Below, piece by piece: positions 23,001-33,990 of a stretch of 64,000 nucleotides of DNA (positions within the stretch are counted from its first letter, which is position 1; every line of letters starts with the position of its first letter). The notes beneath the pieces were generated by a model. That model was not told the origin of the DNA. It saw only the letters and a list, made by a program, of their open reading frames with translations, and did no database searches. Location of the stretch: NCBI RefSeq assembly GCF_035083965.1, contig NC_089723.1, positions 18,069,489 to 18,133,488 of the forward strand, written 5' to 3'. This stretch comes from Branchiostoma lanceolatum (lineage: Eukaryota > Chordata > Leptocardii > Amphioxiformes > Branchiostomatidae). The position numbers and the translations under genes are program-made.

Positions 23001-26000
23001 GACTCATCGTCTCTGTTTGGGAGCCCCATCACCGAGTCTCCTTTCTACGAGGGAAGGACGACGTATGGAGGAGCCTCTGCACAGAAACAGGGCCAGAAAC
23101 GCGTCAGGACTGTCTCACCTCTTCAGGTTAAACCTTTTTTTCGTCTTTCATGTGGAATGAAAGTTATCTTTTTGAAAGCTAAAGAAGGTTTGAAGCCATG
23201 AAGAAAATGTCAGGAAGCTATTGTTCTAAACGTAAGAATTGAAGTGTGTTCTTTGTGAAAGTGACTTTGGACTTTATTCCGACCAAAGTTAGCTATTCTC
23301 CCTGTGGTCCTACTCATGTAGTACATCAACACAAAATCACACAATAGGCAGGTTAACAGCAGAACAATCATGTAAGAAAAGCATGAAATACGTGAAAGTG
23401 ACATTCTTTGTTTTGACCCAGCAGGTCGCGCCCCACACCATGAGACAGCAGGTCCGACCCAAGCCCGCCAGCAGCAGCAGTCGTGGGCACGGTGTCATGT
23501 CTGTCACGGCACAGAGGATTCTCCACACCCTGGAGAGGATGTCAACACCCGTCTCTGATGCCAAGAGGATTCCTTCACTCACTCTGCCCACAGAGGACTC
23601 ACCTCTGGGCTTTACAGTATGTACATGTACATCATCTCTTGTTTATGTAGGCTTTATTGACACATAGGCTTTTTTGACCAGCAAAGAGCAACCAATTGAC
23701 ATTGACGTTTTGGAATCACCTTTGAGCATATCTGTAATGATATTCAGCCAAGTGGCAACGTTTAATAGCCAGCTAGTTTTATTTTACCATAAATAAGAAG
23801 AGGTGTACAATTGAAGTTAAAGTAAGAAAAGACTATTGTACTACCACTGTTTACTGTTGTTCAGAAACATTTACATTCTGTAAAATACTTACCATTAATT
23901 GCTCTGTGCCCTGCAGCCCTCCTCTAAAAAGCGCAGAGTCATGGGTGGCAGTTTCCTAGACCCAGGCACCTCGCGGTTGGAGGGTCGTCTTGCAGGACAG
24001 CCACCGGTACAGAGACTGAATCTGTCCACACCTGCCTCCATAGCTACCAACAGGGCACACACTCATTCTACTTACAGGACCAGGAAGTCCATAGTACCAG
24101 CTAAAGAGGTAGGTTAACATGTTTCACTCAACCTCATATGAGGGGTTGTATTGATGGTTGTATCAGTCATTAGTTTCCTTATCTGATAAATTTTCCTTGT
24201 CAGATAAAATTTACATGCTATCTTAATTTTGTGGCCGGCTAGAACCATCAAGTATAAATAAAGGCACTTGACTTGATTTCATTCAGTTGCTGCTTCCCTT
24301 CAAAGTAAAATCCTTGCATCTGTTGTAGGAAATTTTGGTTCCTGACAGCGAACCAACAACAGCCCAAAAGACAGAGCCATCTGTTGTCAAAGCAATCAGC
24401 ACGCCAGCGAGTAAGCCGGCTGAGTCTGGGCCAGCACCTGCCATCAAGCCCAGCAGCCAGGCTGCCTCTACGTGGACCCCACCTGCCCAGCTGCCTATTG
24501 GTAGTGGGGGTAAGATCCGCAGGGAGAGATCATACGGCACGCAGCGTGCACACGCTGTGCACGAGGAGGAAGAGGTTTGTGTTCGCTTCTAGCGTACCCA
24601 TCCTCGTGTATTTATAAACTGTTCTGTCAAAATTGTAGGAAGGGATCGAATCATATTATAGACATGTTGATTTACCTATTTTCAAGGCAAAGACATTATT
24701 GCAGGTAAAGGGACAAGCATCAATTCATCATAACATGTGCATGACATGATTTGTCCGATTTCTAATGATGATTTAAGGACATAATTGTTATGCCTAAAAA
24801 CAGTTACTCAAGCAACTAGATACAATTTTGAAACATTCTATTTCAAAACAAACTGTTTCAAAATTTTATCCAGTTGCTTGAGTAACTATTTTTTGGCGTA
24901 TCTTATTACCTGGAAGCCACTAACTAGAAGCCACTGCTGTGCTTTTTCCTCACAAGGCTGAGGTACCAGACCTACCACAGATTGCCCTCCCCCTGTCTGG
25001 AGCCAGCCTCCCCAAGTTTGACTTCTCTCCTACACCGTCCAAACCCCTGAGCGAGGGGCCAACGGTCAGCACCACCGCACAGGTGAGAAGTGTGACGTCA
25101 TCACCCCAGTTCACCTTCGCATCTCCCATAGTCGTGTCCAGCCCAGAGGACAACACCGAGACAATTAGCAATACTGAAACAGTGAGTAGCTTGTGAACTG
25201 TATTTCGGAAAGGAACTGTTGCAAGAAATCTTGTAATGTATTAACCGCCACGTGGAAGATGCGGTGGTTGTTAAAAGAAAACTGGGAGATAGAAGAGTGA
25301 TTGTTTAAAACCTTTTACTGTGAGTAAATTGGTAAAGTGTAGGTGGGATGTTAAGTAATACAAGCTTCTGAAACAAGTTTTAACTGTAATTTCCAACACA
25401 AAAATTGGACTTACCCAAATTTTTGACTGTACGACACCAGTCTTTGTCAAAGAGTGAGTAATCCACCGCTGGGATGAGGTCACGTTATGCAGATGGCACA
25501 CGTGACTCTGTAAGCAGTGGATCATTAGTAGCGGAAAGTCTGTGGCGCCCGCTGTCTCTGTTGAGGGATGGTTGTAGGGCCTTGATGTAAATGGCTTCCT
25601 TTCAAGCTAAGATTGTAATACAAGCTTCTCTCTTTCTTATCAATTTGTCTTTCCCTTGTGTTTAGTTTAGTTTCTCATAGTCCTAAAGACACATTTTCTC
25701 TTTGTATTCCTTACAGCTCAGCTTCAAGTTCAGCCAGCCTACATCTCCAGGCAAGTCCTTTCCCAGCCAGGGACTGGGCACATCCTCAGCCGCCTCTGCC
25801 TCAACAGGCGGTTCCACCTTCCTCACAACCGGCGCAGGGTCAGGCTTCCAGCCCAAGCGGAAGGCGCCAGAGCCCGCTGTTCCCGCCAGCACCACCCCTC
25901 CCCCAGCTCCTCTGAAGCAAGGCAGCGTCTTGGATGCCCTGAAGTCGGAGCCTCTGCCACTGAAATCTGGCAGTGTGCTCGATGCACTGAAGGGAGGACC

Positions 26001-29000
26001 CGTGGTCAGTAAGCCGGAAACAGCAAAAGACAAGCTTGTGGAAAGGAAGACCACTGGAGAAGGTCTTGCTGCTTCTAACACAAAGGTTGGTTCCTTGGAA
26101 AGTGATCTGAATTGTTGTTTGTTTGTGGTAATTACCAGTGTATGCAATAAATATGGGCCTCTCAGTATATCCAATGTACAAATGAATACATAACAGTCAT
26201 ACCTCTTTAGTACAAGTAGCCACCTCTACATAAGGACAAATGTGACCACTTTTTGGTGGCCACTTAGATAATTTTCCCATTGACACAAGCATTAAGGTAA
26301 GAGTCATGTCTATAGTGACCACCTGTCCACATAGAACAGATTTTATTGGTCCCTTGAGTGGTCTTCTGCGGCAGTTTTGATTAGATGGCCAAGTATCTGT
26401 ACACAAAATTTTATTCCTTTGACTTCTTTTACAGTCTGCAGTATTGCCTTCTCTGGGGGACCAGTTCAAGAAGCCGTCAGGTGGCTGGGAATGTGACACC
26501 TGCATGGTGCAGAACACAGCTGCAGCCAGCAGGTGTGTGGCCTGCGACACCCCCAAGCCTGGCAGCCAGCCCAAACTCACTGTACCCACCTCCGGTAAAT
26601 ATGGTTTTGTTCTTGATAAAGATTGTTGCCTGTTCCTTCAGTATGATGTAAATATTGTTTGAATCCGGTGTTTTCCTCTTCATGTAACAGGCTTGAAATT
26701 GGTACGTGTCAGTGCAACTATGGTTTTGTTCTTGATAATCATTGTTGGCCTGTTCCTTCAGTAAATGATGTAAATATTATGTAGATATTGTAATTTGTCT
26801 GATTTAAATATTGTTTGAATCAGTATTTTCTCCTTCTTGCTTTTTGTAACAGACATGATCATGATAGCAAGTAAATGAATCTGTATTGTTTTTTTAGATG
26901 ACATGAAAGAGGTAGAAATTCTCCTATAGCCAGCATGTTAGTTTGTAATCTCCCCCCTTGTGACCATGCCCACTGTTATATCTGCCCATACAGTTCCCCC
27001 TTCAACAAAGTCTAATGGGAAGGATGGCTTATTTAGTTTTGGCACTGATGCAGGCCCCAAAAGCAATGGTTTTAAACTCAGCACCACAGCAGAGGGAAGC
27101 AGTGCAAACAGTGGATTCAAGTTTGGATCTGCAAGTGCTGTGAACTCTACCAGCTCTGGTTTCACGTTTGGGAGTAGTAGCGCTTCTGCTGCATCTAAAC
27201 AGGACTCCAACACATTGGGTGGCTTTAAGAAAGGCACCACAGACTCTGTATCCACTAGTGCAAATACACAAGATGCTGGGAAATCTATATGGTCAACGGC
27301 AGCAGCAGGAAATAAATGGACCTGTGACACTTGTCTAATAGAAAACAAGAACGAGGTGACAAAATGTGCTGCGTGTGAGACCCCTAAACCTGGCAGTGAG
27401 TCCAAACCAGCTGCATCTACACCTGCTGTGAACTTTGGGTCATCAAATGCGTTTAAATCGACTTCAAGTTCATCCGGGTCGTTGTTAGCAGCAGCTGCTG
27501 ATAATGGACAGAAGTGGGAATGCGAGACTTGTATGATTTACAACACCCAAGACAAGACTAAGTGTGCAGCATGTGAAACGCCAAAGCCAGGCGGCCAAAG
27601 CACGTCTAGTTCAGCAGCCGGCGCAACAAGCAGTGGTTTCTCGCTGGGTACAAACAGTTCAGGAGAGACCTCTTCAGGAACAGGTGGATTCCAGTTTGGC
27701 TCAACATCAACAGGGACAACAGCGTCCTCTGGAATCACCACTGGAGGGTTCCAGTTCGGTGGGGCACCAAAAGCCACCTCAACTACTGATGGGGGGTTCC
27801 AGTTTGGCTCCCAGTCAATATCAACAGGGCAAACAGCTTCCACTGGAAGCAGCACTGGAGGGTTCCAGTTTGGAGCACCAACAACTGCCTCAACTGAAAC
27901 ATCAGCAGATTCCAAACCCCAACTTTCAGGTATTTGTTTCCAGCTCATTTTACGCCTTTTTGTAATTAGTTTTATATGAAATCAGGTCAAGCAGTTATGC
28001 CTAGCAAAATTGTTTGGGCATGAAAATATGTCATACTCATAGAGCTAATCATGTATGAACTCTCCAGGGTTCACGTTTGGCAGTGGAGGCGCAGAGTCTA
28101 CTACAAGCACCACCTCCAGTGGTGGCATCAAGTTTGGTGCAGGAACGATTCCTGCCAGCACCACCCTCAGTGGTGGGGTGACATTCGGATCAGGGACAAC
28201 TGGTGCCAGTAGTACTGGTGGGTTCGCGTTCGGAGCCACCAGCTCTTCATCTGGAGCTGCCACCACGACATCCAACGCCACGTCGGCGGCCAGCGGAGGT
28301 TTCACGTTCGGCGCAGGCGCGACATCGGCACCTGCTGCCTCGGGGGCTGCCGCCAGTGGAGGCTTCACGTTTGGGGCAGGGAGTTCAGCTGCTGGAGCTG
28401 CAGCTTCTGCCGGGTTCAAGTTTGGAGCTGGAACAGCCTCTCAACAGCCTGATGCAGGTATGTAAGCAGCTTTGCCATGAAGCAGAGGTTTTTCTGTCCT
28501 TTTTCGTATGTCTTTCTATGGTTGTCACCAATTGTTTGAAATCAAGCTGAATCATGTATACATGTAGGCTGGGTAACTTTGATAATAATCATATTACTTG
28601 CATGTCTGTGTATGCAGAAATAGTTCAACAAACTGTACTTGTGAGATCCAGTTATCCTCGCAGTAAGGTAGACCATGGATAGGCTTCCTTCTGAACCTTA
28701 TTGCTCTTCTATTTCAGCTTCCAAGATGTCAAGCATAGCTGATTTAGCCAAGGCAGGTCAGCTGAGCGTACCCAAGTCGTCCACAGCGAAAAGGAGCCTG
28801 GAATCAGGTATGTCTAGACAAGACAGGTGATACTCCAAACTTGGTCATCGTCGTGTCTTTAAAAGTTGCATCTTCAAAGAATTGGCTTGAAGTGGTCTTT
28901 TGATGGTCAACATTTTTTCCTATTTGTAAATTAAGATAGACTCTTGTACGGTACTGTTTCAACTTTGTAATGGTTTCTGAGGAGCGATTACAAAACCAGT

Positions 29001-31266
29001 GGGGATACTTTTCTGGTGTAAAGAGAGCCAGTGTATTTCATTTTCTGTGTGCTTGGTACCATTGCTGCTGCTATAATGCCAGTTGTTAGATGTTGATTGT
29101 TGACGTGGCACTTAAAAACTGCTGACACTATTTCACAGACAACAGCACCCCAGCCAAGGTGAACCTCTCTACCGCCTTCGGCTCTGGCACCGCCTCCTTT
29201 GGTGCAGCCAATCCCAGCACAGCGCCAAGTTTCGGATCCACCACCGGCGCAAACCCACCAGTTTTTGGGGCTGGCGCGTCAGCTACGCCCAGCTCTGGAC
29301 TCACCTTTGGCACACCAACAGCATCAGCAGCACCTTCAGCTACGGGCAGTGCAGCAGCTACTACATCAGGCTTCACGTTCGGTACTGGCTCGTCGTTGTC
29401 CTGTACGGCGGCAAGTACGACTCCTGCACCCTTCAGCTTTGGTGCTGGGGCCCCCGCTGCCACAACCACAGCTGGCACAGCAAGCGCTCCATTTGTGTTT
29501 GGGGCAGCAGCATCCTCAACCCCTGGGTGAGTGTTTTCTCATTATCTATACAAAAATTATTCTATCAATGCAACTAGGCTAGCAGAAAAATAGTTTTCTT
29601 TTTAAGCACAATCTAACGATAGGCTGTGCCTTTTTCTTGCAGCTCCCTGTATTTTTTACGCGTGTGTCTTTGAAACAGTTTCCTTGTTTGAAAAGGAATA
29701 ACAAGACAGTTGTTGACACCCATTGGTTTCCTTTTCAAGCTGCATGTACTACTGTGCCAAGACATAAGACTAAGAGACTAATAGAGCATAAACAGTAGTG
29801 ATGTGTGTCCTGTTTGTAATTGTGTGACCTACATTTGATTATTTGCTATCGCCTCCCCAATAGCTCAACTGGAGGGTTCAACTTCAGTTCAGCACAGGCA
29901 GCGCCCCCTGCTACAACGGCCGCCCCCAGTTTTGGTACTGCCGGCTTCGGCGCCACCCCCACCCCAGCAGCAAGCACGCCCTTCGCACCAGCCGCCACCT
30001 CCGTGTCCGGAGGGGCTACTCCGTTTGGAGGAGCCACCAGTTTCGGTGTGCCAACCACAGCAGCGCCAAGCAGTGGCCCAGTGTTCGGTGCAACTGCTGC
30101 ACAGCCAGCCCCAAATGCAGGTGAGTTTTCTTCAATGTCAATTTTAGTGCTATCCATATGTATGGTCCTTTCTAATGTCCTCCCGGAGTTACTTGTGTTG
30201 GTATATGACAAGGGACTACCAAATAATTCAGCTGTGTGCAAATTGCACTTAGCAGCAGCATAGATGGATTTTTATGGACACATCTCTCTCCTGTTCACCT
30301 CCAGGATCAGTAACGGCTGCACCAAGCTTTGTCCTTTCCACAATACATTTCCCTCACTTGCAATGATATTATCAGTGTACTTAACACATTTGCCAAATGA
30401 TGTTAATCTGATATTGTTACACATCTTGCAGGCTTTAGCTTCAATGCACCCAGCCAGCCCACGTTCCAGTTTGGCGCAGGCTCACAACCGAGCCCCGCTG
30501 TGTTTAACTTTGGTGCTGCAGCCCCAGCAGGGGGAGCACCTGGTGGGGGGTTCAACTTCGCGGCCGGGGCTGGGACAACAGCTCCGCAGCCAGCTGCACC
30601 AGGTCCTTTTAACTTCAAGTAAGTACCACTCTGGTGCCCCTCAGGAAATAGTGCTCTTCCTCCCAATACAGAGTGTTGTCTAGTTGACTTGATGGAATCG
30701 TCAGGTGAAGCAGACATTTTCTAGATCTGAACATACAAATGTTTGCAGTGGATTTCTGTTCGCAGTTTTCCTAGTGACCCAGCTGCGAACTTAAAAGCCA
30801 CTGCAAACATCATTGATCTGCCCACCTACCCCCTTGTTTCAACAGCACAATTAAAACCACCACAAACACATTTTCTACCTACCACAAAATTGAATCCCCA
30901 ACTTCGGCCAAGAACATTTCCATTTTACACTATTTTCCCAGCATCAACTATCTGCATCTTTGGCAGTACAGCCTGGTGTGGACGACACAAAGAACTCAGG
31001 AATATTGGCATGTGCTGTATTAAATTTTCTGAATGTCTTAACATGGCATTCTACAAGTTGTATAGGAACTCAAGGCTTCTGTTTGACTGATTGGCCTTTA
31101 TCATGTAAAGACATATGTGCTTTCTGGCTGAGACAAATGGTTTTGTTTCCCCCACAGTGCTGCGGCCCAGCCAACCAGCAATCCCTTCAGCATCCAGAGT
31201 ACTCCCAGTGCCTCCCCTGGCCCAACCAGACGCATCATCAAAAAAGCTGCACGCAGGAAGAGGTGA
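20017..31266 (+). CDS. NUP153: Nucleoporin NUP153
   Basis: NUP153 is the nuclear-basket FG nucleoporin acting in import, mRNA export and pore assembly. Nineteen coding exons: 20017-20097, 20771-21023, 21233-21385, 21999-22118, 22624-22748, 22998-23126, 23422-23616, 23917-24108, 24329-24574, 24957-25181, 25717-26085, 26435-26594, 26994-27929, 28068-28457, 28718-28807, 29139-29526, 29864-30120, 30432-30618, 31158-31266. The total is 1534 aa (human 1475). Order: basic N terminus; membrane-binding helix (SILSSVTEYLTPSWLKG); a run of nine Glu; NUP153-specific blocks (RPAFNYSVFGSPAL, TAQRILHTLERMSTP, DAKRIPSL, PPVQRLNLSTPASIATNR, GGKIRRERS); two GSVLDALK motifs; three RanBP2-type zinc fingers (near residues 714, 858 and 924); a Ser/Thr-rich FG-repeat tail; and a basic end (RRIIKKAARRKR). 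Every intron is GT-AG and the frame closes. Confidence 0.96.
24790..24897. repeat. MITE-like inverted repeat in NUP153 intron 9
   Basis: The left half (AACAGTTACTCAAGCAACT...AATTTTGAAACA) pairs with the right half (TGTTTCAAAATTTTATCCAG then TTGCTTGAGTAACT). Relatives occur at 34281-34410 and 47408-47437. Confidence 0.75.
26199..26362. repeat. Probable degenerate inverted-repeat element in NUP153 intron 11
   Basis: Phrases such as GTAGCCACCTCTACATA, TGGTGGCCACTTAGA and TGACCACCTGTCCACATAG alternate in both orientations around a GGTCCCTTGAGTGGTC end. I read this as a decayed palindromic element; the boundaries are approximate. Confidence 0.4.
30739..30810. repeat. Decayed hairpin element in NUP153 intron 18
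   Basis: TGTTTGCAGTGG at the left pairs with CCACTGCAAACA at the right. The internal TTCGCAG and CTGCGAA also pair. It is a degenerate relative of the element at 1705-1844. Confidence 0.65.
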
Positions 31267-33053
31267 TCGTCTACCAGGACTGTCAGATCTTAACACAATC
31301 ACATCTGGTCTGAACTTACTTCTGTTAAAGCTTAACTCTTCAATAGGTAGAATTAGTAAGAGCCGCTTGACGATTCATGAACTTATTGTTGCGGGAGCAG
31401 CAAAGATTTTACTCTATCCAACCTTAGTGAAAACAAAAGTGTACTGCATGTGTTAAGAAAGGAAGTGGTACAATTGCTGCTCTCCTTGCCAAATTACAAG
31501 AGGGACACTTTGGATAACCCAGTGCAATTTTGCTGCTTCAATTCGGTTCATTGTAAATTTGATAAGCCAGAAGTGCCATGAATTGGATGGATGAACAATA
31601 CAAAACAAATAATTGGCATACCAAAAAACAATGTTTTTTAAACCTTGGATATTTACCTGAACGCTTGAAAGAAGTCACTTCCAAACATGTGCATCAGTGG
31701 TTCGTAGTCAGTATAAAATATGTATGTGGTAAGTCTTGCATGATGTGTAATGTTAAACGTAAAATACTCGCTTATACCACAGAAGTCACCATAACTCTAA
31801 TGGTACTTGATAGTAATAGTCCACGAAAACCTGTCTTTCTGACATTCTCCAAAATACAGTTGGCACTTAACCCAAACTAGATGTATCTATAATTATGAAT
31901 AAATCTAGCACCACTGATTCTTTTTATTAACATGTATTATATGCTTTGTCAGCAGTATATATACACTTGTCAATCTAGAACCTCATATAGAGGGACCAGG
32001 GAGCCTAAAGTAAATAGTTTGCAGAATTATTTGATACTTCCATGGATGGTATGGTAACAGAGCAATTTACGAGATGGCCTCTCTGTGCACTCCCTCTTCA
32101 GAGTCAACCTTGACAGGTATTAGTGATTACTTATTAAACATCCAGTGAAGGGACACATCACAGAACTGATAGCCAAAAAGTGGAAAAGAAATTGTCACAA
32201 GCAAAAAGTGGCAGATTTGTATTATGGAATCCTGCAGATTCATTGGTTTGTCCTCAATCATCAGGTGTCACTGGTATGTTTGAATGCAATGTAGGTGGTA
32301 GAGCTTTCTTTCTGTGCTTTTATTCACTGTGTTGCACCCATCTCAACACTTTGCTGTTCTATTACTGTCATATAGTCTATTAACTTTGATATTTACCCAA
32401 TTTGTAAGTAAACATGACTTAAGACAATTGTTTGATCCCACTAAAGCTGTTACGGTCAAGAGTTTGGCCAGCTAACTGTAAATGATAGGAGAGTAACAGT
32501 AATTTGGTTGTTGGGATGTTGCATTGCTTGACTGTAAAATATGTACAATACACATGCAGACTTGTTCTGAGGGTAAAGAAAAGAATTCTGAAATTTCCAA
32601 AAGTAACTATTTTTGTACAAAGATGTGAAAATTTTGACGTTTGGATGCCCGTTTGAGAAACTGTATGAGTGAATTCTTGGAGTGAACCTATGATTGTTAT
32701 GAAATGTTTGTGTGAGTGAGACAACTCAGGTGAAGTTATCTATTAGATAATCAGTGTGGGAAATGGAATTTTTCACACAACTCAGAACAGGACTGCACCA
32801 GGTGCTACAGTGGCAATTTCGCTTTCGTTAGATCTGTAGTGTTCTGTAGGTACGTGTACTGGTAGGTAGGGTGGACACAGGTAAACACAAGTGGACGTGA
32901 AATCTGTATAGATCAGGATTGGCTTTGTGAGCCTTCATAAAGTTGAATATACCTTTTGTGAGGCATATTTTCAGGGTTTGCATATCTCGGGTTCAGTTTG
33001 CGACAGCAACGTCTGTGGATAGCAGCCCTACATGGTCTCTAACAGTCATCCTA

Positions 33054-33133
33054 TTAACCTTCTCCCTGCCGAGGTAACCTGTTGGCACCAAAGGTGCATT
33101 GGTTACAGGGTTAGGCAGCAGAGAGAAGGTTAA
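33054..33133. repeat. Short palindromic element in NUP153 3' UTR
   Basis: TTAACCTTCTCCCTGCC at the left pairs with GGCAGCAGAGAGAAGGTTAA at the right. The inner GGTAACC and GGTTAC and a short GGCACCAAAGGTGC loop-stem form a long hairpin of about 80 nt that would be transcribed in the UTR. Confidence 0.75.
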
Positions 33134-33569
33134 GTGGAATATGTTCTTTTAAGCACTAGTTTAGCAGCTATTATCCCATTTCAAGTGGTACCAAGTACAT
33201 AAAAAACAGTATATAAGAATCACAAGCAAAACCTTTTGTATGTCGTACTATGTATGAAACCACACATTATCATGATGGTGTCTTGATTGTTATGAATATG
33301 TTAGACCTATATTATTGTGTAAAGTTCTGTTGCTGATGGGGGATCTGAAAATCAGTTTCTCCACAGAGCACAGATTTTATGTCTTACAAATATGTGACAG
33401 CCATAGTGTATACTGTAATGTAGTGTGGAAGCATAACCAAGCTAACAGTCATCTGATGTATCATATCATAAATGTGCAGTTTTGATTGCTGACACTGCAA
33501 ACCATTGTAAATTTGAAAGTCTACATGTACTTAGTCAGATGACTGTCAGCTGGGTTATTTGCTAGGTCA

Positions 33570-33575
33570 AATAAA
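33570..33575 (+). terminator. Candidate poly(A) signal of NUP153
   Basis: AATAAA in GTCAAATAAAGTC. A second copy lies at 33635-33640. These are the last plus-strand hexamers before the convergent DDX24 end. Confidence 0.45.
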
Positions 33576-33815
33576 GTCTTTAGAGAATCTTCTACATAAA
33601 ATATTTGGGTTTGCACTTATGTCGAAATGTAGCCAATAAATTCTGTGATCCACTCAGGTCTCGTGTTTCTTATGCAGTTCTGATATCTACTTTTTAAAAC
33701 ATGTATGTTGTTGCATCATTGATAGAGGGACTCAGTTTTAGTCTATCAAACAAAATTTTGGTTAGAAAGAACACACAAAAGACACTGAAGAACAGAGTTT
33801 TTACATCATTTTTTT

Positions 33816-33821
33816 TTTAAT
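33816..33821 (-). terminator. Candidate poly(A) signal of DDX24
   Basis: TTTAAT on the plus strand reads ATTAAA, the commonest variant hexamer, about 170 nt after the DDX24 stop. It faces the NUP153 signals roughly 180-250 bp away. Confidence 0.4.
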
Positions 33822-33990
33822 CACAAGCTGTTACAGTAGAATGAAACTTTGTGTTTCCAATATCTTTCACCCCTTAGGACATCAGACTATGCAGTGACCA
33901 TACTTTGATTAAGTTTCATTAAAGGAGGGCTACGAAATATGTAGTTGCAAGGAAGACAATATTTGCTGAGATAACACATTATACTCTGGC

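Larger units (their letters stand above)
31267..33640 (+). other. NUP153 3' UTR (probable)
   Basis: About 2.4 kb of AT-rich sequence between the NUP153 stop codon and two AATAAA hexamers (33570-33575 and 33635-33640). There are no convincing coding exons. A hairpin element lies at 33054-33133. Earlier hexamers (e.g. near 31899) could give shorter forms. Confidence 0.5.

Noticed and set aside
25683-30717. Several minus-strand frames of 100-160 aa rich in Ala, Pro and Val
   Set aside because: They are antisense shadows of the NUP153 FG-repeat exons, whose Gly/Ser/Thr/Ala codons lack stops on the other strand.
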